64,000 bases of DNA from Phormidesmis sp963710175 (GTDB lineage: Bacteria > Cyanobacteriota > Cyanobacteriia > Phormidesmidales > Phormidesmidaceae): positions 434,001 through 498,000 of the forward strand of contig CAVPZC010000001.1 in NCBI GenBank assembly GCA_963710175.1. The letters run 5' to 3'. Made by a program: the position numbers and the translations under genes. Each line of letters starts with the position of its first letter. The stretch's first letter is position 1. Below are positions 9,134 through 18,238 of this stretch, in pieces. The notes under the pieces were generated by a model. The model searched no databases. It was not told the origin of the DNA and worked only from the letters and a program-made list of their open reading frames with translations.

Positions 9134-9191
9134 GCCCTGACCGGTTGCCCGTCAGGGCCGGGCAGAGCGGCTTGGCATTCTGACAAGCCGC
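9134..9191 (+). terminator. two tandem perfect hairpins after the GT2-EAL gene
   Basis: GCCCTGAC pairs with GTCAGGGC (9134-9141 / 9151-9158), and GCGGCTTG pairs with CAAGCCGC (9167-9174 / 9184-9191). Both stems are 8 bp without mismatch and begin 6 bp after the stop codon. There is no uridine run, so these are more likely 3'-end stabilising or processing structures than a standard intrinsic terminator. Confidence 0.45.
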
Positions 9192-9336
9192 CTGTGTCAG
9201 CAGGCTAGACTTTGCTGTAGTGTTTTATCAGCCCTTTCTCTCCTTAGCGAGAGCTTTACTATGGGAACTGTACTGTGAGAGCCGTATGGCGAAGAACTAC
9301 GCTGTAAGATCTCACTCATCTTAAGTTGATACGTCT

Positions 9337-10203
9337 ATGCCCTGGACTCGCATCGCCAGTGGAATTATCGCGATCGCCCTTGCCCTCAGCCTGATTGTTT
9401 TAGGCGGCTGGTATTTTACAGCCGGGTTTGGCATCCTCGTCTACTTAGGTCAGCTAGAAGTGTTTGACTTGGTGAGGGCTAAGGGCATTAACCCTGCTGC
9501 TAAAACGACCCTGATTGTCAGCCAGGTGCTGCTGATTACAGCCCACTTCTCCCCACCGGTTGCCGATGCAATTTTGGCTTTGGCGGGCACTTGCATCTGC
9601 TTTTATCTGCTTTTTCAGCCTAAGTTCGCCACCATCGCCGATGTAGCCGCTTCAATTCTGGCGCTGTTTTATGGCGGCTACCTGCCCACCTATTGGATTC
9701 GGCTGCGGGATTTGGGCAGCAGCAACCCCTCTCTGCCGCTAGGCGGCTACTGGCCAACCAGCCTCAGCTGGTCACAGCTACCCATTGGCCTAACGGTGAC
9801 CCTGATCGCGTTTGCCTGCATTTGGGGAGCAGATATTGGAGCCTATGTATTTGGCAAAGCCTTTGGCCGCACGCCGCTCTCTAGCATCAGCCCCAAGAAA
9901 ACGGTGGAAGGGGCAATCTTTGGCATGGGAGCCAGCGCCAGTATCGGCATTGTTGGGGCTTGGGCAATGGGCTGGCCGATCTGGTGGCTGACCGGCGCGG
10001 CACTCGGCACCATTATCGGTATTTCTAGTCTGCTGGGCGATCTGACCGAGTCACTGATGAAGCGCGACGCGGGTGTTAAAGATTCGGGGACGCTGATCCC
10101 GGGACACGGCGGCATTTTAGACCGCACCGATAGCTACGTTTTCACAGCGCCGCTGGTCTATTATTTTGTGGTTTATTTGGTGCCGCTGCTAGGCCGGTAT
10201 TAG
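9337..10203 (+). CDS. cdsA: phosphatidate cytidylyltransferase
   Basis: Makes CDP-diacylglycerol from phosphatidate and CTP, the branch point to phosphatidylglycerol, an essential thylakoid lipid. The 288-residue protein is built of about eight hydrophobic segments. The diagnostic C-terminal signature is complete: a KRDAGVKDSG block followed by PGHGGILDRTDS, which carries the metal-binding acidic residues. WGADIGAYVFGKAFG and SPKKTVEG precede it, as usual in the family. It is read as a single gene, 208 bp after the GT2-EAL gene, and converges with the DUF2993 gene. Confidence 0.95.
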   Translation: MPWTRIASGIIAIALALSLIVLGGWYFTAGFGILVYLGQLEVFDLVRAKGINPAAKTTLIVSQVLLITAHFSPPVADAILALAGTCICFYLLFQPKFATIADVAASILALFYGGYLPTYWIRLRDLGSSNPSLPLGGYWPTSLSWSQLPIGLTVTLIAFACIWGADIGAYVFGKAFGRTPLSSISPKKTVEGAIFGMGASASIGIVGAWAMGWPIWWLTGAALGTIIGISSLLGDLTESLMKRDAGVKDSGTLIPGHGGILDRTDSYVFTAPLVYYFVVYLVPLLGRY

Positions 10204-10230
10204 ATAATCAATCGGGGCGTTGAATCCGCT

Positions 10231-11052
10231 TTATGGGCTGACGTTGATCTGCCCGCAGCACAGCAGCCGCTGATGGCCAAGCGTTAGTTGGGTCAACTGA
10301 ACGTCTCTGCCCAGGTTCCACCGAAATCCCTCTAGCGCATCGACGGGTAGGCCCTTTGCTGGATCGCTCAGGTCGTCTAAATTTTCTAGCCAGCGAGGAG
10401 AATTTAGCTGCAATAGGTTGCCCGAAATGACTGACAGGGCCGTGCCTAAGATAATCGGCTGAGCGGCAGTTTTTCCTTGGGCATGGGGATAAAAGCTCAG
10501 CCCTAAGCGCTGCTCGCTCAGCCGAATTTGCGATCGCCTCAAAGAAACATCCGCACTGAGAGAAAGCGGCCCGTAGCGGTGCTCAACCGCTTTCCTTAGC
10601 GCCGGGTTTTGCAGCAGCGATCGCCAGAAGTTTTCCAGCCCTTCAGCCAACAGCGCAGAGGCCAAAGACGCATTCAGGTCGTCGTCGCTCAGCGCTACCT
10701 CGCCGAGCACCGGAAACCCCTTTAGCAGCCGCAAAGGTTTGCCCCGAATCACCTGCCCTATGTTGATGCGGATGTCTGTCGCTGACAGCTGCACTCGCCC
10801 TAGATGAATGCCTCTGTAAACGGTTTGCCGAGCAGAGACGCTCACTTTGGGCAAATAACCGGTAATGATGTCGCGATCGCGCCCTTCTAGCTGCAAAGAT
10901 AGCTCCGCCACTTGCTCTACTTGAGAAAGCAGCCACAGCCGCACGGCCACGGGCAAAACTCGCCCAATCACTTGGCTGCCGCCCCTTTTGCTATCAGCTA
11001 CGTCTTCGGGTTTTTCAGCAGACACATTTTCTCTCACAGATTCTCTCGCCAT
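10231..11052 (-). CDS. DUF2993 (LmeA-like phospholipid-binding) family protein
   Basis: A 273-residue protein with the DUF2993 pattern common in cyanobacteria: an early amphipathic helix (VRLWLLSQVEQVAELSLQLEG), then alternating beta strands such as VSVSARQTVYRGIHLGRVQLSATDI and ADVSLRRSQIRL. Family members are related to mycobacterial LmeA, which binds phospholipid in the cell envelope. No clear signal peptide is present here; the first 25 residues are charged. It converges with cdsA, 27 bp away, and both concern lipids, although a functional link is only inference. Confidence 0.75.
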   Translation of the reverse strand: MARESVRENVSAEKPEDVADSKRGGSQVIGRVLPVAVRLWLLSQVEQVAELSLQLEGRDRDIITGYLPKVSVSARQTVYRGIHLGRVQLSATDIRINIGQVIRGKPLRLLKGFPVLGEVALSDDDLNASLASALLAEGLENFWRSLLQNPALRKAVEHRYGPLSLSADVSLRRSQIRLSEQRLGLSFYPHAQGKTAAQPIILGTALSVISGNLLQLNSPRWLENLDDLSDPAKGLPVDALEGFRWNLGRDVQLTQLTLGHQRLLCCGQINVSP

Positions 11053-11345
11053 TTCCTCTATCTATCGGCCTATTATCAGCTGATTAAGGCGATTACGCCG
11101 AACCAAGAGGACACTAATTCCAAACTGCACGATCGGAAGAGATCGAGATCCCGGTAATGTTAAGCTTTGATGACATAACGATCCCCTAATCCCCCAGACT
11201 CGCGTATTTCCCTTCAAAAAAGCGCTTTTGACCGATCCCCATCCGTGTCTTTGTCATACTATTAAGACATTGATCCCGTTCTTGATCCCATTGATATGGA
11301 TTTTTGGGATCATGGTCCAACCTTCAGCTAGGAGAACAGCGAACT

Positions 11346-12665
11346 ATGTCATCCCAAGCCCCCAAAATTCCGCTAGAGGAAATGACGCTGCGCCAGCTCC
11401 GCAGAGTGGCCAGCGAGTATGAAGTTTCTCGCTACAGCCGTATGCGTAAGGTGGAACTAGTTGCAGCTATTCAGCGGAAGCAGTTAGCAGCAGGCGATCT
11501 CTCGGAGTCAACTGCCGTTGAGTTTGTGGACGGGCAGACCCAGGCTGAAGCTGCCAAGTTTGCAAATCCGGCGCAAGGTCACATGCGCTCAGCGTCAGGA
11601 GCCGTTGGTCAGTCGGCAGACAGCCGCAGCGCTACCGCAGTAGCGACCCAAGATACGGCGACAGCCACTGCGCCAGACATGGCGATCCTGGCGACAGTAG
11701 ATGATAATCTTGGCGACTTGCCCGACGGCTACGGCGAAAGCCGGATCGTGCTGCTGCCGCGAGATCCGCAGTGGGCCTATGCTTACTGGGATATTCCTAA
11801 TGATCACAAACAGATGCTCCGCGATCAGGGCGGTAGTCGCCTGGCCCTGCGGTTCTACGATGTCACCGATATTGACATCAACAGTCAGAGCCCCCACAGC
11901 ATGCAACAGTACGAATGCGGCGAGATGGTGCGCGAATGGTATCTGCCAGTGCCGGTGAGCGATCGCGACTACACCGTAGAAATTGGCTACATCTGTGATG
12001 ATGGCCGCTGGCTGGCGCTGACTCGCTCCGTGTCCATGCGTATTCCCCCTGTCTATCCTTCTGAATGGGTTGAAGACCGCTTTCTCACCGTTGGTTGGCA
12101 AGAGGGTTTACAAAGCCGCACCTTTGCTAATCTCGTTTCTCCTGCCCAGAAAGCGGGGGCTGCGGGTCAGATGACCGAAGGCAATCTGCTGTACGACGAG
12201 ATGGTTGCCCGTGCGCAGTCAATTGAGGCGCAGCGAGCGGCAGGTTCTCTGTTTGGCTCTATGCATCAAGTGCCTGATCAAGCCGTCAGTTCTTTTGTCT
12301 TTCCTTCTGGGGCTGGGCTCTGGGCACTGCCAACGGTTTCTGGTATGTCTGGCGCTGGATTCTTTAGCTCTGCGCCGCCGGTTCAGCCTCGCAAGTTCTG
12401 GCTAATAGCCGACGCCGAGCTGATTGTCTACGGCGCTACCGAGCCCGATGCGACGGTCACCATCGACGGTCAGCCGATTCAGCTCAGTGCCGACGGCACT
12501 TTCCGCTTCCAAATGTCCTTCCAGGACGGCGTACTGCGCTATCCGATTGTGGCCGTTGCCAAAGATGGCGAACAAACCCGCTCTATTCATATGGATTTTG
12601 AGCGACAAACGCTGTCACGCAATACCAACACCAAAGCAGAAGCAGTTGAAGAGTGGTTTGTTTAA
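11346..12665 (+). CDS. SAP/Rho-N-like plus DUF4912 protein
   Basis: The ATG at 11346 is chosen because AGGAG lies 11 bp upstream; a TTG 42 bp earlier is also in frame. Residues 8-45 (LEEMTLRQLRRVASEYEVS, then RMRKVELVAAIQRK) form a helix-extension-helix SAP or Rho-N-type nucleic-acid-binding motif. A low-complexity Ala/Gln/Thr stretch follows. The DUF4912 domain starts near residue 120 with RIVLLPRDPQWAYAYWDIP. The C-terminal 80 residues (ELIVYGATEPDATVTIDGQ) look like an Ig-type fold. Function is unknown; DUF4912 proteins are widespread in cyanobacteria. Confidence 0.8.
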   Translation: MSSQAPKIPLEEMTLRQLRRVASEYEVSRYSRMRKVELVAAIQRKQLAAGDLSESTAVEFVDGQTQAEAAKFANPAQGHMRSASGAVGQSADSRSATAVATQDTATATAPDMAILATVDDNLGDLPDGYGESRIVLLPRDPQWAYAYWDIPNDHKQMLRDQGGSRLALRFYDVTDIDINSQSPHSMQQYECGEMVREWYLPVPVSDRDYTVEIGYICDDGRWLALTRSVSMRIPPVYPSEWVEDRFLTVGWQEGLQSRTFANLVSPAQKAGAAGQMTEGNLLYDEMVARAQSIEAQRAAGSLFGSMHQVPDQAVSSFVFPSGAGLWALPTVSGMSGAGFFSSAPPVQPRKFWLIADAELIVYGATEPDATVTIDGQPIQLSADGTFRFQMSFQDGVLRYPIVAVAKDGEQTRSIHMDFERQTLSRNTNTKAEAVEEWFV

Positions 12666-12670
12666 GGTAA

Positions 12671-12882
12671 CGTGAGTTCGGGATAAGCAATTATCTAAGA
12701 TGCTTGTCAGACAGTAATCTTAGCTGCATCGCCCGAGGTAAATCCCCTTCTCGGAGGGGCGCAGGGGTGGGTTTCGGCGTGTAGCACAAGTTACCGACCC
12801 ACCCCGCCCTGCGGGCACCCCTCCAACTGGAGGGGATTTACTTTAGTCTTAGTGATTAAGGATTTTCTATCCTGAACTCACG
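12671..12882. repeat. nested inverted-repeat element
   Basis: An outer pair of 15-bp inverted repeats, CGTGAGTTCGGGATA at 12671-12685 and TATCCTGAACTCACG at 12868-12882, has one mismatch. Inside is an inner unit at 12738-12841 with perfect 11-bp termini (GTAAATCCCCT / AGGGGATTTAC). Its arms extend through GGAGGGG/CCCCTCC and GGGGTGGGT/ACCCACCCC to a loop of about 20 bp. The arrangement looks like one short palindromic element inserted in another. It contains no ORF and lies between the convergent DUF4912 gene and the gene at 13004. Confidence 0.75.
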
Positions 12883-12927
12883 GTAAGGCAGATCGCTTTA
12901 CATAGACATGAGACAACTGTTTTCAGC

Positions 12928-12960
12928 AAAAGGGGAGTCACCGAATGGCTTCCCTTTTTT
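12928..12960 (+). terminator. probable intrinsic terminator
   Basis: AAAGGGGAG and CTTCCCTTTTTT form an imperfect stem over a loop containing ACCGAATGG, ending in six T residues on the plus strand. The A-rich 5' side would let it work partly in both directions, which suits its place between two convergent genes. Confidence 0.5.
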
Positions 12961-13003
12961 GCGCTATGGCTTGGTTTATCGAGGCAAACTGCCAGTCAAA
13001 ATA

Positions 13004-14029
13004 TCAGCTCAAAATATCAGAGACTACAGCAAAGAGCGCCTGCCAACGGTTTTCTATCCGTAGTAAAAGCCGGTCAACCCACTTCAGCAGCCTTTCTAAA
13101 GGGTGCTCAATATAGTCCACAGCTAATACATCAGCTTCCCAGTCTGCTGTGCCAGCGCTGTCAAGGCGCTTTACAGTCGGTGCAGCCGGTCGATATGCGG
13201 GCAAAGCGCACTGCAAATTTGAGGCTAGTCCTATGAGCGCAGGTCCCGGTGATAGTCTCGATTGCGGCGATGGCTCCAATACTTCTGAACCGCTGGGTAG
13301 CTTAGCCATACGACTGCTGAACCGCTTAGACCGTGGCTGAAGCTGAATGACTCGTTTAAGTACCTCAACCCAAAACGAAAGAACAGGGCGCACCAAACCG
13401 CGCGTTTGTCCCGGTAAAGCTTTAGCATCTACAAATCCTATTATCTGCGCTTGAAGCTGCTGCTGCTGCGCTACGCTCAGTCCTTGCCAAGCCAGTTTAT
13501 GTCCCAGAATTAGCACCAGCGATCGCGTCTCCAAATCGCTCGCAATCCCCGTGATGCGGCCTGCCACACAGCCACTAGCCTCACCAACAGACAAACCGTT
13601 CTGATCCCGCATTGCCTTCAGCAGCTTCATCTGAGCAGGAGAAAGACAGTCACCAACGGCCATCAGCGTTCGGGCCATTGCTTGCGCTGTTTCTAGCTCA
13701 TCTGCGAGCTCTGAATCCTGCGACATTTCGCGCACAGTGGGAAGTTCACCAAAGTCCGAAAAATCTATCAGCTCGCTTGCGTCCGTATTTGATCCGAATC
13801 GGCCAGATAAACGCATATGATTAACAGACTGTTTTAGCTGACGCCCTGCGAACCGAGACGCCCGAACTAACGCATACACTGGAAATACCGTCAGTGCTGC
13901 GCCTAAGCTCGCGCTCAAAGCTACCGTAGATTGGGCCTGACGAATAGCGCGCCGATGCCGATCCCGCCCGCGCCGATACTGAGCGATCGCAAACCGTAAT
14001 AAATTGCTTTGATAAGGGCTAGAAGTCAT
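13004..14029 (-). CDS. conserved hypothetical protein, unknown function
   Basis: A 341-residue protein that I do not recognise. The N-terminus is very basic (AQYRRGRDRHRRAIRQA), followed by one hydrophobic segment at about residues 32-54 (TVALSASLGAALTVFPVYALV). A Ser/Asp/Glu-rich acidic stretch (about 80-110) and a helical middle with Gln runs come next. The C-terminal 45 residues (HPLERLLKWVDRLLLRIENRWQ) look amphipathic. A single-pass or membrane-associated cytoplasmic protein is plausible. It starts divergently from the alpha-mannosidase gene, 41 bp away, so the two may share a promoter region. Confidence 0.6.
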   Translation of the reverse strand: MTSSPYQSNLLRFAIAQYRRGRDRHRRAIRQAQSTVALSASLGAALTVFPVYALVRASRFAGRQLKQSVNHMRLSGRFGSNTDASELIDFSDFGELPTVREMSQDSELADELETAQAMARTLMAVGDCLSPAQMKLLKAMRDQNGLSVGEASGCVAGRITGIASDLETRSLVLILGHKLAWQGLSVAQQQQLQAQIIGFVDAKALPGQTRGLVRPVLSFWVEVLKRVIQLQPRSKRFSSRMAKLPSGSEVLEPSPQSRLSPGPALIGLASNLQCALPAYRPAAPTVKRLDSAGTADWEADVLAVDYIEHPLERLLKWVDRLLLRIENRWQALFAVVSDILS

Positions 14030-14070
14030 ACCATTTGCCCACCTCGCTGCTCTAAATTCTACCGGAAGTT

Positions 14071-17000
14071 ATGGCCTCTGCCGACCTCAATACTGCCCTT
14101 CCTCCAGCTTTACAAGCTGATATTGACCGGCTGCGTCAGCTCAATACCCAAAATATTCAGTCAGAATGGCATTGCCATTCTCAGGACATTGCTCTAGCAG
14201 ACATTCTTACGGCCAATGTCCTAACGCGTTGGCCCACAGTGGCTTTGAATGAGCGCCAGCATATTGCGTGGGACAAAGGCCGTCATGTCTTTTGGCTGTA
14301 TCAATCGATCACAGTACCGACTGATCGCCACGGCTATCCGTTGACGGGACTGACCCTACGCCTCGGGCTCACCTGGTGGGCCGACGATGCTCAAATCTAT
14401 GTGGATGGGAGCCTGGTGCAGACGGGCGATTTGTTTGAATGCTTTGCCCGAATCTGTCTCAGCACTAGCGCTACCCCAGGCCAAACGTTTCAGATAGCCA
14501 TTCGACTGGTTAGCCCTGGTCACGATGATGGTGCATTGGTGCGATCACAGCTCTTTTACGAATTCCCCGCCGCTCAACTTACCCCCGAGCCCAGCTTTGT
14601 CGCTGATGAGCTCACCGTACTCACCACTTTTGAACCCGACAGTTGGAACAAAATACAGACCGCGCTTTCTCAGGTGAACTGGGACAGTTTGACCCAGATA
14701 CCAACCGTGCAAGAGCCTGTAAACCACCCTTTTCAACAGTCTCTTACTCAGCTGAGAGAAACCCTGATCCCTTTGGCGACAGCTCTCAAACAGCGACAGA
14801 TTCATTGCGTAGGTCATGCTCACCTCGACATGGCCTGGCTATGGCCGGTTGCTGACACTTGGGACGCCGCCGAGCGCACCTTCAAATCTGTTCTTGACCT
14901 ACAGAAAGACTTTCCCGAACTCACCTATACCCACTCCAGTCCCGCTCTTTTTGAATGGCTAGAGCACAACCGCCCGGCGCTATTCACAGAGATTCAGCAA
15001 AAAGTAGCAGAAGGCAGCTGGAGCATTGATGCTGGGCTTTGGATTGAACCTGAGTTTAATCTGATTAGTGGAGAGGCGATCGCCCGTCACATTCTCTACG
15101 GACAGCGCTACTGTCAGGAAAAATTTGGCCAAATCAGTAAAATCGCCTGGCTTCCTGACTCCTTTGGCTTTTGCTGGCAGCTGCCTCAACTGCTCACCCA
15201 GGGCGGCATTGAAACCTTTGCCACTTTAAAGCTCTCCTGGAACGATAGCACCGAGTTCCCCCATCAGCTCTTCTGGTGGCAATCTCCCGACGGCAGCCGC
15301 ATCCTCAGCCTGATGCTTCCCCCCATCGGCTCCGACATCGACCCTGTAAAGATGACTGCCCACGCCAAAAAATGGGAGAACAGCACGGGTCTATCAAACA
15401 CCTTATGGCTGCCAGGCCTAGGCGATCACGGCGGTGGTCCCACTCGCGACATGCTCGAAAAAGCACAGCGCTGGGAAAAGTCTCCCTTTTTCCCCAACCT
15501 GAAATTCACCACTCCCAACACCTACATAAGCAATCTTCCCCCTTATCCTTCTCTTTCCACTTGGAACAACGAACTTTACCTGGAACTCCATCGCGGCTGC
15601 TACACCACCCACGCCGACCAAAAACAACACAACCGCCGCTGCGAAGATCTGCTCTATCAGGCAGAAGTTTTTGCTACGGTCGCCTACCTTATCGCCAATC
15701 AAACCTATCCTAAAGCCAGCTTAGAGACTGCCTGGAAAGCGCTTCTGTTTAATCAGTTTCACGATATTTTGCCGGGTACTGCCATTCCAGAAGTGTTTGC
15801 TGACGCCAACCAAAGATGGGAGCAGGTATATACGATAGGTCAGAACGTTTTGGAAGAGAGTATTGATGCGATCGCGGCCACCATTTCTCTACCAAAACCA
15901 CCCCACCCCCAAGCCAAACCGATCATCGTATTCAACTCACTCAGCTGGCCGCGCAGCTCAGTAGTGACAGCTCAGCTACCGACTGGTGACAACAAAAATC
16001 CACTTGCCTGGTCAGTTTACGACTGCGATCAACAGCTTATCTTGAGCCAAATCGCCGACCCGACAGCGCCAAAGATAAAACCAGAGAAACCTAGCTGTAG
16101 CATCTACTTTCTGGCATCAGATATTCCCGCTGTAGGATATCAGTGCTTTTGGCTATGCCCTGAAAGTCCCTCCACAAAATATCCTCAGCCTACGGAATAC
16201 TATCTCGAAAACAAATTTATTAAAGCCTCTATAGATCCTGTTACAGGTCATCTCATCAGCCTCATAGAAAAAAGCACTCAGCGAGAAACCTTTAGTGCAC
16301 CTGGCAACCAGCTACAGACCTTCCGCGATCAGGGGCAATACTGGGATGCCTGGAACATTGACCCAGACTACGCTAGCCATCCGCTTCCGTCTCCCGCCTT
16401 ACAGTCCATTCAATGGATCGAAACCGGCCCTATCCGCCAGCGCTTACGGATTGTCTACCAATTCAACCGGTCCACCATTTGCCAGGACTATGTTCTCGAT
16501 ATAGATAGTCCCTTTCTCACAGTGGAAAACCACATCGACTGGCAAGAAAAACAGGTTCTCCTGAAAGCATACCTACCGCTCACCGTCTCGGCGGAGATAG
16601 CGACTTACGAAAACCCATTCGGTGCCATCACGCGCCCAACTCATCCCCAAACAAAAGCCGAAAAAGCTCAGTGGGAAGTCCCCGCGCTCCGCTGGGCCGA
16701 CCTGGGTGATCAAGACTTTGGCGTGAGTTTCCTCACCGACTGCAAACACGGCTTCGATGCCCGTCCCAATCATCTTCGTCTCACCCTACTCAAATCTCCT
16801 ATCTGGCCAGACCCTGATGCCGATAGGGGAGAGCACAGCTTCACCTATGCCATTTACCCTCACTCCGGCACCTGGCAATCGGCCCGGACCGTTCACTACG
16901 CCCGCGAACTGAACATTTCGCCTACTGTCCACTTTAGCGATCGCCGTGCCGCTCCTAAGCCTTCAAGCCATAGCGCTAACAACAGCATGTGCAGCTTCTT

Positions 17001-17283
17001 ACAGATTGATAATGCCAACTTGATTCTCTCTGCCTTTAAGCCCGCAGAAGAAGACCCTGATGAATTTATCCTACGCTGCTATGAAATTCATGGTGAAAGT
17101 GCAACTGTTGAAGTTAGCAACAAACTTGGCCTGAGGAGTTTGGAGTGGGCGGAGAGCGATCACGCACATGCGCCAGTACTCACCAATATCCTTGAAGCAC
17201 CCACTCAGCGCAAACAGCTCACACGCGCTACCCCCTGGCAAATCCTCACCTACCGGATTAACCGACTAGACCCACCAGGATAG
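14071..17283 (+). CDS. family 38 glycoside hydrolase, alpha-mannosidase
   Basis: Hydrolyses terminal alpha-mannosides with a zinc ion. The 1070-residue protein has an N-terminal beta-rich extension (1-235), then the GH38 catalytic domain from about residue 245: HCVGHAHLDMAWLWP with the zinc ligands His and Asp, YTHSSPALFEWLE, and WLPDSFGFCWQLPQ holding the nucleophilic Asp. A central three-helix domain (FHDILPGTAIPEV) and large C-terminal beta domains complete the family layout. No signal peptide is visible, so cytoplasmic turnover of mannose-containing glycans or glycolipids is likely. It is followed in convergent orientation, 4 bp after its stop, by a glycosyltransferase gene. Confidence 0.93.
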   Translation: MASADLNTALPPALQADIDRLRQLNTQNIQSEWHCHSQDIALADILTANVLTRWPTVALNERQHIAWDKGRHVFWLYQSITVPTDRHGYPLTGLTLRLGLTWWADDAQIYVDGSLVQTGDLFECFARICLSTSATPGQTFQIAIRLVSPGHDDGALVRSQLFYEFPAAQLTPEPSFVADELTVLTTFEPDSWNKIQTALSQVNWDSLTQIPTVQEPVNHPFQQSLTQLRETLIPLATALKQRQIHCVGHAHLDMAWLWPVADTWDAAERTFKSVLDLQKDFPELTYTHSSPALFEWLEHNRPALFTEIQQKVAEGSWSIDAGLWIEPEFNLISGEAIARHILYGQRYCQEKFGQISKIAWLPDSFGFCWQLPQLLTQGGIETFATLKLSWNDSTEFPHQLFWWQSPDGSRILSLMLPPIGSDIDPVKMTAHAKKWENSTGLSNTLWLPGLGDHGGGPTRDMLEKAQRWEKSPFFPNLKFTTPNTYISNLPPYPSLSTWNNELYLELHRGCYTTHADQKQHNRRCEDLLYQAEVFATVAYLIANQTYPKASLETAWKALLFNQFHDILPGTAIPEVFADANQRWEQVYTIGQNVLEESIDAIAATISLPKPPHPQAKPIIVFNSLSWPRSSVVTAQLPTGDNKNPLAWSVYDCDQQLILSQIADPTAPKIKPEKPSCSIYFLASDIPAVGYQCFWLCPESPSTKYPQPTEYYLENKFIKASIDPVTGHLISLIEKSTQRETFSAPGNQLQTFRDQGQYWDAWNIDPDYASHPLPSPALQSIQWIETGPIRQRLRIVYQFNRSTICQDYVLDIDSPFLTVENHIDWQEKQVLLKAYLPLTVSAEIATYENPFGAITRPTHPQTKAEKAQWEVPALRWADLGDQDFGVSFLTDCKHGFDARPNHLRLTLLKSPIWPDPDADRGEHSFTYAIYPHSGTWQSARTVHYARELNISPTVHFSDRRAAPKPSSHSANNSMCSFLQIDNANLILSAFKPAEEDPDEFILRCYEIHGESATVEVSNKLGLRSLEWAESDHAHAPVLTNILEAPTQRKQLTRATPWQILTYRINRLDPPG

Positions 17284-17287
17284 TCGC

Positions 17288-18133
17288 TCAGAGGGTAAGC
17301 TGCCGGGCGATCGCAAATCCAATCAACCGCCCCTGCTGCGATGACTTCTGGGCCACCTCTGCGCGTAAGTATTTCAGCAGCAGCAGTCTGCCAACCCCTT
17401 TTATCCGACCGTAGAGCCTTCCTTTTAGCCACTGCCAGCGGTTCACCTGACCATCAATCTCAGCGTACAGCGGCGCAAAAGCTAGCTTGCCGTATAAGAC
17501 ATCGGCTCGATGAGCTTTACTAAGCTTATTTTTTCCATGCTCAGGGTTGGGCAGTCCGCCATGCTCACCATAGTTACGAAAAGGCACGTAGTTATGCAGT
17601 CCGCTGTCCCGTAGATAGTACTCAATGCCCGAATCCCACGGAGAATAAGCCCTGGGTCCGGGCGCTTTCTCTACCTGAGCTGCCAGTTCAATCAGCAGCC
17701 GAGCGCTTTTCGCCGTTACCACGTAGGCCACCATAGAAGTAGAGTAGCCCTGCGCCAAGCCGCCGCTAACGCTATAGATCTGCGCCGCGCAGGTATAGAG
17801 CCAGGCAATCCCCATGTCTGTATCAGCCGGGTCAAAAGGCGGCGGCAGCTCAGCAAAGTTTTGTACCGGGACAAAGTCGGCCTCGACAATCAGCGTTGGC
17901 TTTTCCGAACGCAGGGCCAGCTCCCAGGCGCTGCGGTGGTTCAGCAGGCACAAAAAGCTAGGCGAATAGGTTTCATAGCCAGGCTGATGTACCTGCCGCA
18001 ATACGGTACAGTCGCACCCCGCTTGAGCTAGCGCTGCGGTCAGCCGCTCAGTCGGCTCTCTGTAGGCAATCACAAAAGTTTGCGCAATGCACTCTACTAG
18101 CTGGCTGTGAGTTCCCTGATTTGAGCTAGGCAT
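17288..18133 (-). CDS. GT25-like glycosyltransferase (LPS-biosynthesis type)
   Basis: A 281-residue protein resembling family 25 transferases. TFVIAYREPTERLTAALAQAGCDCTVLRQ matches the opening strand and helix where the donor sugar is bound, and LIVEADFVP replaces the usual LEDD-type acidic metal motif. SMVAYVVTAKSARLLIELA and the later SPWDSGIEYYL segment fit the rest of the fold. The C-terminal 60 residues are basic and may contact membrane. Family members add galactose or glucose to LPS or collagen; the substrate here is unknown. Only one acidic residue precedes the DF pair, so metal use is unsure. Confidence 0.65.
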   Translation of the reverse strand: MPSSNQGTHSQLVECIAQTFVIAYREPTERLTAALAQAGCDCTVLRQVHQPGYETYSPSFLCLLNHRSAWELALRSEKPTLIVEADFVPVQNFAELPPPFDPADTDMGIAWLYTCAAQIYSVSGGLAQGYSTSMVAYVVTAKSARLLIELAAQVEKAPGPRAYSPWDSGIEYYLRDSGLHNYVPFRNYGEHGGLPNPEHGKNKLSKAHRADVLYGKLAFAPLYAEIDGQVNRWQWLKGRLYGRIKGVGRLLLLKYLRAEVAQKSSQQGRLIGFAIARQLTL

Positions 18134-18238
18134 ATCTACTCTTCATATTCGCAGGCGGTATCTATTCTTTTTGCTTTTCTCAGTGTTTGTACGGGTAGTG
18201 CAGTCAGGCGCTGAACTATTTTGAAAGAGGTATTACTG

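Noticed and set aside
12781..12794. GTA-N8-TAC, an NtcA-like nitrogen-control motif.
   Set aside because: It lies in the loop of a palindromic element between convergent genes, with no promoter to regulate.
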